Both the position numbers and the translations under genes were made by a program. This document shows positions 12,481 to 24,400 of a stretch of 64,000 nt of DNA, piece after piece. The stretch is taken from the NCBI RefSeq assembly GCF_028389875.1, contig NC_084673.1, positions 11,817,501-11,881,500 on the forward strand, in the 5' to 3' direction. The DNA comes from Rhea pennata. Taxonomy: Eukaryota > Chordata > Aves > Rheiformes > Rheidae. Each line of letters starts with the position of its first letter. Position 1 is the first letter of the stretch. The notes beneath the pieces are model-generated. The model was not told where the DNA came from. It saw nothing but the letters and a program-made list of their open reading frames with translations, and made no database searches.

Positions 12481-15400
12481 GCTACCTGCAGAGCAACAGC
12501 GCCAGCCACACGCGGCCCTTCAGCGCCGTGGCCGAGCTGCTGGGTAAGCGCGGCGCCCGCGGGCGGGGGCTCGCGTTCGGCGTTTGCCTCCGAGGGACCG
12601 GCCGGGCAGCCCCTCTAACGCGCAGGCAGCGCTCGGGCCCGCGTGGCCGGGGGCGTCGCGGCAGCGTGGCGGGGCGTCGTGGTGGGGCATCGCGGCAGCG
12701 TGGCGGGGTGTCGCGGCATCGTGGCGGGGTGTCGCGGCAGCGCGGCGTGGCGTCGTGGCAGCACGGCCGCGTGGCCGGGGCGTCGCGGCAGCACGGCCGC
12801 GTGTCGTGGCAGGGTGTCGCGGCAGCACGGCAGGGCGTCGTGTCGCAGCAGCGTGGCTGGGGCATCGCGGCAGCGTGGCCGGGTGTCGTGGCAGGGTGTC
12901 GCGGCAGCACGGCAGGGCGTCGTGTCGCGGCATCGTGGCGGGGCATCGCGGCAGCACGGCCGGGTGTCGCAGCAGCGTGGCAGGGCGTCATGGCGGGGCG
13001 TCACGGCAGCACGGCCGGGTGTCGTGGCAGGGCGTCGCGGCAGTGTGGTGGGGCGTCGCGGCGGGGCTCTGCGCGGCCTGGCGCACTGCTCCAGCCACCA
13101 GCACGGCTTTTCTTGTCACCAGTGGGCTCAGCACGTGCGGTGGTACTTTTTCTAGCTGCACCCTTGCGTTTGGAGGAGAACAAGTTTGGAGAAGCTGCTT
13201 ATGCTCCCCAGAATTGAGCTGGGGGTGAAGGGGCTGGGGAGTCATTGTCATGTATTTCTAACTGCCTGGTTTTTTTCCTCCTACAGACAACGCTTCAGAG
13301 CCCGGTGTCACAGCGAAGCTTCTCTGCATTGACGTTGTGGAGCTCAAGGGCCACCTGTGTTTAACTTTTACGGATAATGGGGCAGGAATGACCCCTCACA
13401 AACTGCATCGCATGCTCAGGTATGGGCTGCATGCCTGCCTGCAAGCGTTGATGCTTTTGGCCCCTAGATCATAGGCATCCAGTGTTAATGCATACATCTC
13501 TCTCTACTTATTCCTTCCTCATTCTCCTAGCGTGCAAAGGTTTAAGAGAATTAACCTTACACTTGTGTGGTCTGCCCCAGCATGTAATGGGTAGTCTAGG
13601 GACTTGTAGCCAGCTTTCTATTTGTTAAACACCCTGCTGTAAGCCATTTGGAGCCATTTTGTGCAAACCGTGTAGTGAGCAGAAGAGGTGCTTTCAGTCA
13701 GGGGTGCAGATAAGATCTGTTTAAAAGTGGACGTATGTGCCTGAAGTCAAACCAAGAGTCCTTTGCAGACTCATGTTAGAGAGGAGTTTCCTCTCTTGCC
13801 TGCCTTCCCTTGTGGATGCTGAAGTGAGTTGTGGCTTTAGAGGCCGTGTTTATATTGCATTAACCTTCCTCTGTGACGAAAGGAGGGCTTTTCTAGTAGT
13901 GCTGAGAGAATGAAACAGGCTTATGGTAGAGATTTGAAGTGTGGCATTATTTGATGACAAATTTCAGGATGTTAGGGGCCACTTACAGTGAGGAAACACT
14001 GTCAGGTGACTGATAACTTTTTCGGGAAGGCATGGAACAGAGCAGAAAGCTGTTTCCTGCTTTTAAGAGACCCCTCTGTTGCTTGCAGCTGCTAGACTGC
14101 TTGCAGCCCATCCTTGAGGTCTCCCTTCTTGCTACTGCCAGCGCTGCTGTTCCTGCCAGCAGTGTCTGTTGGCAGGGATGGCTCCTGAGTGGGGCTGCTC
14201 CTTGCTTTGATCCCAGCTGTTCCTCTCCCAGAACTTCTGCTGCTGCAAAATGTCCAGGCTTCGGTTTTGCTTCATGAGTTGCTCATTTTTTAGCTGAGTG
14301 TTGCAAACAGCAGCATTTGCAGGCTGGGATTGAAATAGCAGTGAAAAGGAGGAGGAGCAAAGTAGAGAAACTATGATGTCTTTAATTGCAGCAAGTGGAA
14401 AACCACAACTCTTCAGAAAAACGAGAGTGGTTCAGGAAGAGAAAACCAGAAGGCCTGGCCCCTTGCTGCCTGTGCTGTGATGGAGGAAGGAGGTGCCTTG
14501 GGCTTTGCACTTGTTCTCCCACTGGCCCTGGCGCATTTGTGGATTGAAGTGGGAGAGAGACAGACCGCGACCTCAGGGAAGCCCCGGTGCAATGCTGCAG
14601 TGGTAGCACTGCAAAAGCCTTCCCCTCTGGTGGAGCGAGAGGGCAAGAAGAGGGTGATGGAGACACTATGGGGAGGGACTCAATGCATTCTAAGCTACTC
14701 TGGGGCTAATTCAGAACAGGTTAGGGTGAAGCGTAGCAAAACCACAAAACAATGCTCGTTTTTGCCCCTGTTGCCACTTCCTGCCTTAGGGTGCAGCGAT
14801 GGAGCAGGCTGTCCCTGCATTGGTGCAGGTATATGGGGAGGAGACCAGAGAAGAAGTTTGGTGCTGGGTTAGAGAGAAGAGGCACGCGAGGTCTCCCGAG
14901 CCAGCTGGCGGCCTGGGTGTGCAGAGTTGCAGGTTGGCTTGCTCTTCTGCCTCTTGATTTTCTTGTCTGATCATGTAAAAACATTGTACAGGTGCCTTGT
15001 GTTAGTTAGGGTTTGGATACTGTGGACAGCACTTCTCCACCCTTGGTGTGGTTTTCGGTGCATGGTGGAAGGAGTGTAAGACTGCCAGGTAGGAGATTTA
15101 ACTTCTTTACATATGCTACAATGCTGTGGGTGGTATTGCAGCAGAGGAACCTGTTTCTACCCTGAGTCTTTGCTTCTCGGCCTATCAAACAGCAGTTGAG
15201 CTCCCCTTGCCAAGTGCTTCGGGCAGGAATGTGGACCCTGGGTTTGGAGCGCAGCAGGCTCTCCCTATTTCCAGTCTCTTTCTGCTTCACCTACTTTCAG
15301 CTTTGGTTTCATGGACAACGGTGTGAAGAGAAACCACCCATGCATTGGAGTGTATGGAAATGGCTTCAAGTCTGGCTCCATGCGCCTGGGGAAGGATGCC

Positions 15401-18400
15401 ATCGTCTTCACCAAGAACGGCGGGGCCCTCAGCGTGGGACTGCTTTCCCAGACCTACCTGGAACGTGTCCATGCAGAGGCAGTGATTGTCCCCCTGGTGC
15501 CATTCAACCAGCAAAACAGTATCCTTCTGCAGCCAAGCAGCTGAGCTGATTGCCCCCTCTGTAGGGCCCTGGGGGGCCCCGCCACGGGCGCTGAGGGTAC
15601 AGCTGTCTGCGCCTGCTCCTAGGCCCCCGCACACAGTGCTCGGAGAGGGTAGGAATAACTGTGATTGGTGCTGCACCTGGAGCACCTCTGCAGCAGGCCC
15701 TGCTTTCAGAATGCTGCTGTCACTTGTACCTCTGGTGGGTGTATCTGCTGCTCATCAAGGCCAGTCTGGCTCCTGAAAAGCTTTTGCAGTTGTGTCACTG
15801 ACTTGTGTGCTACGTGTTTCCGTTCCTTTTCCCCTGTGCAAGCCCACGTACGCCTCCTCACCCAGCAGCTCTACTCTGTGCTGCTTTTCTGCACCAGGAG
15901 TGGCCCTGAGCTGTTGCCTTGGTGTGCTAGAATGCACGCAGGCTGTATTGCTGTCAGGCCAAGGGAGCCGAGGGTGTGCATCTCCACAATGCTGCTCACA
16001 CAGCCCCTTTTGTTATCAACTGGCGCGATGTTACAGCTTTGCATTCACTTATCCCATGTAGCTTAGTACATGGAGTATTTTTCTGCGAAACAGACTGTTT
16101 TTTGCCTGTCCTGGTTCAGTCTTTCCTTGAGGCTATCCCCGGATGGACCGTAGTGGGTCACACTTCTCCGGGGAGTCATGCCTGGGACTGGGTCCTTGTA
16201 GTTGGAGTTTTTTATGCCCTTTTTTGCGGGGAGACTGGGCAACCCTGTTCTCCTTGACTCACTGGCTTCTAGAGAAAATAATTGTTACTGAAGACTCTGT
16301 GCCCAGCCTGGAGGCCATCCTGCAGCATACCCTCTTCAACACCAGGGAGGAGCTGCTGGCACAGTTTGATGCTATCCCAGGCAAGAAGGGCACGCGCATC
16401 CTCATCTGGAACATCCGCAGGTATGGAGTGGAGGGGCGGCCAGGCAGGCAGCTGTGCCCCGACTGAGGCGAGGAGAGTTGTAGCACAGGCAGGTTCAGCA
16501 CAGTTCCTGTTCTGGGTGGGGGTTGAAGCCCACTCTCATCCAGCGCAGCCGCTTCTTATGTGAAGCCGTTACCCCGCTTTCCGAAGGAGACCGGGTTGGG
16601 ACTGGGCTGCTTGCCGTTGCTGCTCACTGCCTGAGCTCTGCAGTGCAAGCCTGCTTGTGGGAAGGGGGCTGAGGTGTTTCGGCATGTGAGGTTTTCCTGG
16701 CAGCACTAGCGTTGTGGGCACTGAGTTTGCACAAGGACCTGGTTGCTTTGGGCCATCAGGAGACGTCTTCTATTGTAAAGTGTGTGTGGAGAGTAGCCGT
16801 GAGCCAAGGGGATTTCGCTGATGGGGGGTTCGGCATTGTGTTGAGTGTGGCTCATTTTCCTTCTTTCCTCTTCTGTGGCTGGAGCCACCAGAGCACTGCT
16901 TGCTTTGCAGGAGCCTTCATGGTATGGCCAGGGGTAATGCTGCCACCTTCAGCGTGTGCTGAGTCCTCCCTGGGAAGTGCTGGAGGAACGAATGCAGGCA
17001 TTTCCTCCCCTTCCTCTGTGTGACTGAATGCTTGAGATACTGCCCTGGGAATTGAGAGAGATCGATCTTGCTATGTTACAAACTCATTCTCTTTTTTTAA
17101 GCAAACTAATTATCCTTTTACTTCCTTCCCCTCCCACCCCCCCATGCAAGGGAAAATTTCCATGTTTCTGTCTGTCAAGACAACTGTGAAATGTTCTACT
17201 GCTTTGGTGTTGTGCATAGAATCCCCTGTAATTAAATGATTTACTAAAAAGATGTGGGCTGTGTGAAAGACTCTGTCTGCTGTTCCCTGGCACCTTGATA
17301 CAGAAGAGTAGACTTATCAAGGAAGCTGTGTCTCCTGACACCAGGGTTAAGAGCAAAGGGACTATTTTAGTCATTGATTTCCCTATAGTGGAGTCCTGCT
17401 AAGTTGTTGTCCTTCCAGATGCAAGACTTTTTATGATTGTGTTAAAGCTGGTTCTGCTTTGGACCCTGGTGTGGGATGAATGGGAGAGGCTGTCTTTATT
17501 TTTGTGTCTGGTCTTTTTCAGAAATAAAGATGGGAAGCCAGAGCTGGACTTTGATACAGATGAGTATGATATTCGATTAGCAGACTTCCTTGCAGAGGGC
17601 GTGGAGGTTCCTAGCAGAAGGGTTCTGCCCTGTCAGGAGATGGTCCAAGAGTTTCCAGTCCCAGAGACACAGTACTCGTTACGGGTGAGTTATCGAGGGC
17701 TGAAAGGCAGCCAGGCAGCCCTTCCCTAGGCTGCTCTGTGCTTCCCGGGCAGGCAGTATGGGTGACCTGTTCCTCCAGTGTCACATTATGGTGGGCCACC
17801 CTCTTCTGATGCCTTGCAGGGGATGAAAGATGTGGAATCCAAAGCAGATCTTGGGTTTGCCTGAAAATGACTATATGGGACAGATTTGAGTGTCTGATAT
17901 CTTCCCTATGTCTGGAATTTCTCTCTCCTGTTCTGTTGTGCTGTCCTTTCTCACAGGCGTATTGCAGTATCTTGTACCTGAAGCCTCGCATGCAGATCAT
18001 CCTGCGACAGAAGAAGGTGAACACTCAGTTGATCTCCAAGAGCTTGGCCCACACCGAATATGATGTATACAAGCCCACATTTGCTGTATCCTTTCTGCCA
18101 GCCTCTCAGCGCTTTGCTTCCAGAGCGGCCTCAGCACTCTGTAAGGTCCAAATCAGCTCTGTGGCTAGGTTTAGGCCTGCTCTTGATGCACAGAGAAATA
18201 CAGGATTTTAAATGAATAGACAGGCTGAGTTATCTTCTCCTTCCTGTCTTCTGGTCAACTTCGAGAGGCCAAGTCTTGATGTGAAGGTAGAAAAGATCCC
18301 TCAAGGCTGCTCCTGCTGGAGCAGGGGTGGGCCATGTCTCATGCTGAATTTGAGCCAGTTCTCGCCCGTACACTGAGGTGGATGTACTGTGTCCAGGGAG

Positions 18401-21400
18401 GGTGGGGTAGGGAGGGACACGAGGCTTTTGCTGACTTGTCAGTTTTGCTGAGGAAAATACTTTCTGAAATGTATTTTAAATGTGAATGTTATTTCAATTC
18501 AGTGGAAAAAAACACTTACCAAAAATGAGAACAGAGACCAGAAAAGCCATTCTGCCTTTCTGTCCCATTCCTAAACAGTTACTTGCTTATTTTTCCTGAC
18601 TGACTAAAGTTGCTAATTTGAGTTCTTAGAGCATGTTGATGTTTATTTTTTCTTTCTCTCCTACTGGATGTTTGAGAATAAGATTACCTGGCTTACCTGT
18701 TGGCACATCCTTTTGGAGAGGAGTGTCTCCAGGTCAAAGCCAAGTGCAGAGAGCAGTATGGCTATCAAATCGGTTCAAATGGCTTCTAGAAAGAACTTCG
18801 CTTAAGCTCTTTGGAACTATATCTGAACATCTTTTTCCCCCTCCTCTCACCTACTTAAAAGTAATTTTCTGTCCCAAGTTTTTGTGCTTATATCAGTGTC
18901 TGAATCCAATGTAAAAAAAATGTTGTTTGCTTAAATTCCATCCCTATTTACTCAATCAGAAATTGGAGAATGAAAACGGAAGTCCTCTCCCACTTTTGTA
19001 ACTTAACAATAGTTAAGATTTTGCATGCTAGTTGCCCTCTTCAGGGTAACTGCTGAGACACTGTTTTTGAGATGATTTCCAGAAGTGCAGCAGACTGGTG
19101 ATTACAAAACTCTAGTGGCAGTGGATTTCCATTTTCTGTCAAAGATACCTTGACTTTTTATAGTGAATATGCTTGAAATAGTAGCTCCTTGAGATCTGGA
19201 GGATAACATGTGTTATATACATGGCATGTAGAGGAAGGCATGCAATGTCTATGAATATTGCGAATGCACAAGCTCTGATTTTAAGACATAAGCACATTAA
19301 AAATATCTTTAAACAATAAGTGATTAATTAAATATTTTAATCCTAAAACCACAGTTCCCTATTTAATAACAGTCTGTCCAGAACTGAATTTGTGAAACTG
19401 GAGTGTGCTGAAAGTGAGCTCTTTATTCTGTGCTGGACCTTGGTGTTATTACTAGTTGTTAAGGTTTCTTCAGTCTTGACTGTGTGTGTATGTTTTGGTT
19501 TTGTAAATATTAGCTATTGTATCTTTTAATTACAAGTGTAAAACTTAGTCATTAGTTATCTTGTTTGTGATAGCTTTGAGGCTGTTTCTTTGGCCAAATC
19601 TTGACTCTTCTGTTATCAGTGTAATATAAATGAGGATCAGAGCCTTTATGGGAGCTCTAACCTACACATGTTTTGACTTGGCAGTAGCAGGCTGGGTGCT
19701 CAGTACGGCTGTGTCCAGCTCACCTCCAGTTGGTTGTGCTTGCCGTTATCTGTGACTATTGACAGGGAGGAGGTTGTCATTTGAAGTGGGCCAAGGCTGC
19801 ACGCTGTTCCTCTGATGAGGAGGGCAACAGGGGCCGCTCGGTGCTGCAGCCCCCCCCTAGATATTGGGCTCTGCATCCCCCCACCCCTCCCTCTCCCAGA
19901 GCTCCTTGTTTATTGCTCCCTTGACTAGTTTTCGCACAGAACAGAAGAGTGAAGATCACCTTTGGATTCACCTGCAAGAACAAAAGCCACTATGGGATCA
20001 TGATGTACCACAACAACCGTCTCATCAAGTCCTATGAGAAAGTCGGCTGCCAAAGGAAGGTGAGTGGTTGGACTGGTCAATCTCCCCTTTTACTTGGGAG
20101 AGGGGAGAATGGGGCTTTGCAGAAAGCAACCTTTTTGTAGGTCTTTGCTTCCCTATTGCACAGTGATGAGAGTTGAGCCTGGAGACCTGGTGTTTCTGAG
20201 GCTATGTCCCGAGGATCCAGTCAACGTGTGCATCTCCACAGTGGGTGCCTATCCGGCTTCTAGGAACTAGAGGTGTCCAGCTGGTTTGTAATGCTGCTGT
20301 TGTCAGAGGAGCTGTGAGAGGACAGGCAGCCAGCCTCTCCCCAGGGTGATCCAGGTGGATCTGCTCTGGCAGGAAGACCTCGGCTTTGATGGGAAGCTGG
20401 CTCTGAAGCAGTTGCTTCCAGCCGATATCTTGCGGGAGTATCTCAGAGCTGTGGCACACCTTCAGCCCCAGATAATTTTGGCCTGTTACTTAAGCCAGCC
20501 AAGGCTCTGTGTTCTGGAAGAAGAGGCTTCAGTACATACCACAGATGCCTTTGCAGGGATTTTTATCAGCAGGGCTTGCAAATGCTGCCAGCCAAATGCA
20601 GCTCATACGTTGGTGTGCAAGGTACGAGCCGTGGGTTTGCCTGCAGCATCTGTACTGGAGGGCAAGGAGGGTGTCAGCACTCCCCAGAGGGCTGCTTTCT
20701 TTTTCCTGTTGTGAGCAGAACTGGCTAAAACAGCTCTTTCCCTTCGCTGCTGGCCCCCAATGCAGGGAGAAGGCATGGGTGTCATTGGGGTAATTGAATG
20801 CAACTTCTTGAAACCAGCACAGAACAAACAGGACTTTGAAGAGAGCAAGGAATACCGGTAAGAGAGGTCTGTGCCCCAGGCTGCTGCTTGGGGAGGGTTT
20901 TGCTGTGTTACAGCCTTCTATCTGAGGTGCTACACATGTTCTTAGGTCTGTTTATTTTGAAGTAGCTCCAGACCAGGCCATTATTTTTCTGCCTCTGATG
21001 CCCTTAGAGAGCAAGGAGAATTGCATGCCTGGGAAGACTGGTGCATACATAGAGCCCTGAGCTGAAGCGTGGACGCAATCTGTGTGTTCATCTAGCCCTG
21101 GCATCCAGGCATGTTCCCCCACAAGAATCCAGCCCTAAGGAAACCCCTCCAGAATACAGTGATGTCTGCATCTGCGTTCACTTCAGCAGAGCTGCCCAAG
21201 CTGGGATCAGTCCCTCAAAGCCAGCGGGGAAGGTCAGATACTCTCAGGGAACCTCCAGCTAAGAAGCGCAGCAGAAGCAAGCAGCGCTCTCTCTCTGTGG
21301 GCACCAGCCCCTGGTTCCCAGACTGCTGTGTTCCACACATCAAGGGAGACTGCGCTTGGGAAAGGGACTTCTGGCAAACTGAAACCTTGGGCAGGATTAA

Positions 21401-24400
21401 GTGAGACTGGGACAGAGTAGACCAAAGTGATTTATTTTTGCTGTGCTGCTAGAGAACTGTTCTTTAATTAGAGTAAATAACGCAGAGCTTTAGTGACCGA
21501 GTTTGCAGGGCCTTTTCCTCAGCAACAAGTGAGGACTGTAAGGTGCAATGTTTGTGGACATCTCTGCTTCTTCCCCCTGGCACTTTGCTAACATTGGAGT
21601 TCAATGGTTATCTGTATCTTTTTGAGATATTAGGAGGGTTGTGCTGCTGATTGGCAGGGGTCTTTCTCAGCCCAACCCCAGGAATTTGCTGATAAGTAAA
21701 AGCATGAACAAGGGAATGCCCCTGGACTGATGAAGGGAAGAACTCCAATGTCCTGCCACCAGTTACCTGTGCTCTGCCTCAGACTGAGTCACAGCAAGAG
21801 CCTTGCCAGGGCTGGGTTGTGCTTTTGGTGTTAAGGGTGGCCAGGATCTCCCTGAATGCAGAGCCGCAGCTGAGAGATCTCTGCTCCCCTGGCTCTCATT
21901 GGTTTGACCTAGTGCCATAATAAGTGTTCAGTAACAGAATACCCAAGGAGATGATAGCCCCTTTCTGAAGCGTGAGGTGAGCCTGAGTCTACAGAACTAA
22001 TTGAGGTAGGGCTAGTCAGACCTCGTTAGCCGTGAAGGTTTGATCTGGGTCTGCATGGCCTTTTGATGCAGTCTGGCATGTTTTCGTGCTACACGTGCAT
22101 TTGTGGCCAAGATGAGTGGCTTCCCATGTGCTGCCTGGCCCTCAGGTCCCCCATGAGGCCTTGCATTTGCCCTGGTTTGGAAGGGAGGTGTATACAACAC
22201 TGAATGTCCAAGCAGTGCCACTCCAGGTGAGGTGAGGTGAGGGAGTGTTTGAGGCAACAGAGCCGCCCTTGGAGAGCGGAGGAGAAAGTCTGAATGCTTT
22301 ATGATGATATTGGCATGTTTTCTGCTGGTGTGGGCTGGGTGCTGCACTGGGGCTGCTTAGGTGCCAATCTAAAACCTACAATTGCAAGTCTGAGTTGAGC
22401 TTTCCAGGGAGAGGTTTGCATTTGCCCTGGCTGTTCTTCATGCTGCCTCTTGTGCTGTTTGGGACACTGGTTTCTTGCTGTGTTTTCACTTCCAGACGGA
22501 CAGTCACTGTGCTAGGGCAGAAACTCAATGCCTACTGGAAGGCGAAGGTCGCCCAGATGAATTTGGGAAGTGTGGATGCAGCCTGTATAATAGCGTGAGA
22601 GCTAGCTCTGATCTTTGTCAACCCTAACAGCCTGGGGGTTTCCCTTGGCCAAGGAGGGGTGGGGATGTGCAACCAGGAGGGTCATTTTGGGAGCCAGGGT
22701 TTGAACCTGAGGAGTTTGGCCCTGTGGCCAGTGGGAAGGATGTCACACAATGGGCAGGGTGCTCCTGGGAGAGCAGACAGGCATCAGTGCCTCAGACTGC
22801 CCTCCATGCTGTGCCAAATGGGCTGGGACTGACTTGGGGTCGGGCGGCAGCACTTGCACTGACCAGCCTTTCCTAGCATTTGCTCCATGCTTGAGATACT
22901 TAAACTGTATGTTGGTTTTTGCAGAGAAAGACCAGATCAGACATGGGTGCAGTGTGAGGAGTGTCTGAAGTGGAGGAAACTCCCTGACCAGGTTGATCCC
23001 ACATCGTTACCAGAAAACTGGTCTTGCTGTCTTCATCCTCTTCCCAAATACAGGTAGGGACTCACAGATAGAGTCCTGGGTGATTTTTCTCACTGCCATC
23101 TCACATCCTTGAAATACAAATGGTTTATGTCAAATGTGTGGGTTCCTGCTTTCTGTGCTGAACTCTTGGTCTTATGGTTTGTACTTCATTACTTTCTATC
23201 TGTGTTATTTTGAGAGTCGAGTGGCTCTTTTTCTTGCTCTGCCCTTAAATGCACTGTTCGACTCTTCAGATATTTCTATGGCCTTACCTTTTTTGAAATC
23301 CTAAAAGAGTAGAGACATTGGACAGATGCCCAAACCATGGAGATTCTTGGTGGGAGGGGGAGCCAAACTGTTCTTTTACATATTGAGGTGTGGTGGACTG
23401 CTCTTGTTGCAGAAACTGCTCAGCACCTGAGGAGCAGGAAGCCAGCGATGAGGAGAAGAGCCCCAGCTACAACCAGAAATGCAGGAAGGGGTGAGGATGT
23501 CCAGTTCCACCTTGCTGCTCAGCTACCTGGAGCTAGGAGGCAAGAGGGAAGTCGGGTGTCTCCTTGCCCAGCAGTGGCATCTCTTGCATGGTCACTGCTG
23601 GTACAGAAGATATCTGCTGCTTTTCTCCTGCATCCCAGGCTCCATCTCATGGCAGAGAGAACATCTTGCCTCTCAGTATGACAGCACACTTCCTCCATTT
23701 TTCCCTTCCATGGTCTAGGGAGCTGAGTGCAGAGAGGAAGAGGAGGAGGTCATCATCATCATCATCAGGGGAGAGCATGGAACAGCAGGTGAGACAGATG
23801 GGAGACAGCTGCGTGAGCCAGCATGGTTCTCATCCTTGCCTCACTGTTGTTCTCCTTTCCTCCTGATGAGAGAGAAGCCAACATGTAATGATGATGAAGC
23901 ATCATATAATGTGAGACTACAATTCTTATTCACAGCTTGAGGATCGGGGCAGTCCCAGCCCCTGTGCCCATCCTGACCCTGTCCTGCCTGGTCCTAGTGA
24001 GTTACTTACTGTCTCACCTGGTTGGAAGAGGATGTGGCGAGCTCCCTGTTTCCTCTTTTGGGCTTGCAGGGCTGATTCTGTGTGGCCTCCTTCCCCTTTT
24101 TCAGGTTAACCAGTTGCATAAAGACTCTGATGTTTTGAATTTTCAGGAGAGCTCTCTTTCGGACACGGCTGCCCAGGATGGGTTCTCCGGGCAGCTATGG
24201 ACACTGCAGCATGTGATCAGGTTGGCCGTCCATTAGGGACAGTTCCCTCCCAACACTCACCATGGTGTTCAGATGTCTTCCCATGGCCCTCCAGCCCCAG
24301 CCTAGTCTCTCTGCATGCTCTCTTCCCAAAGATACCTTCATGTTGCATGCTAGACTAATCTTTTTCTCAGTGCGTTGAAACCTGGTAAGGACAGGGGGTT

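Noticed and set aside
12471-13217. 248-codon frame running from MORC4 exon 2 into the minisatellite
   Set aside because: The true exon ends at 12543 at a GTAAGC donor and joins 13287 with conserved MORC sequence; the rest is tandem repeat.
18774-18784. GGTTCAAATGG as a tRNA B box
   Set aside because: It does not end in CC and no A box or cloverleaf could be built around it.
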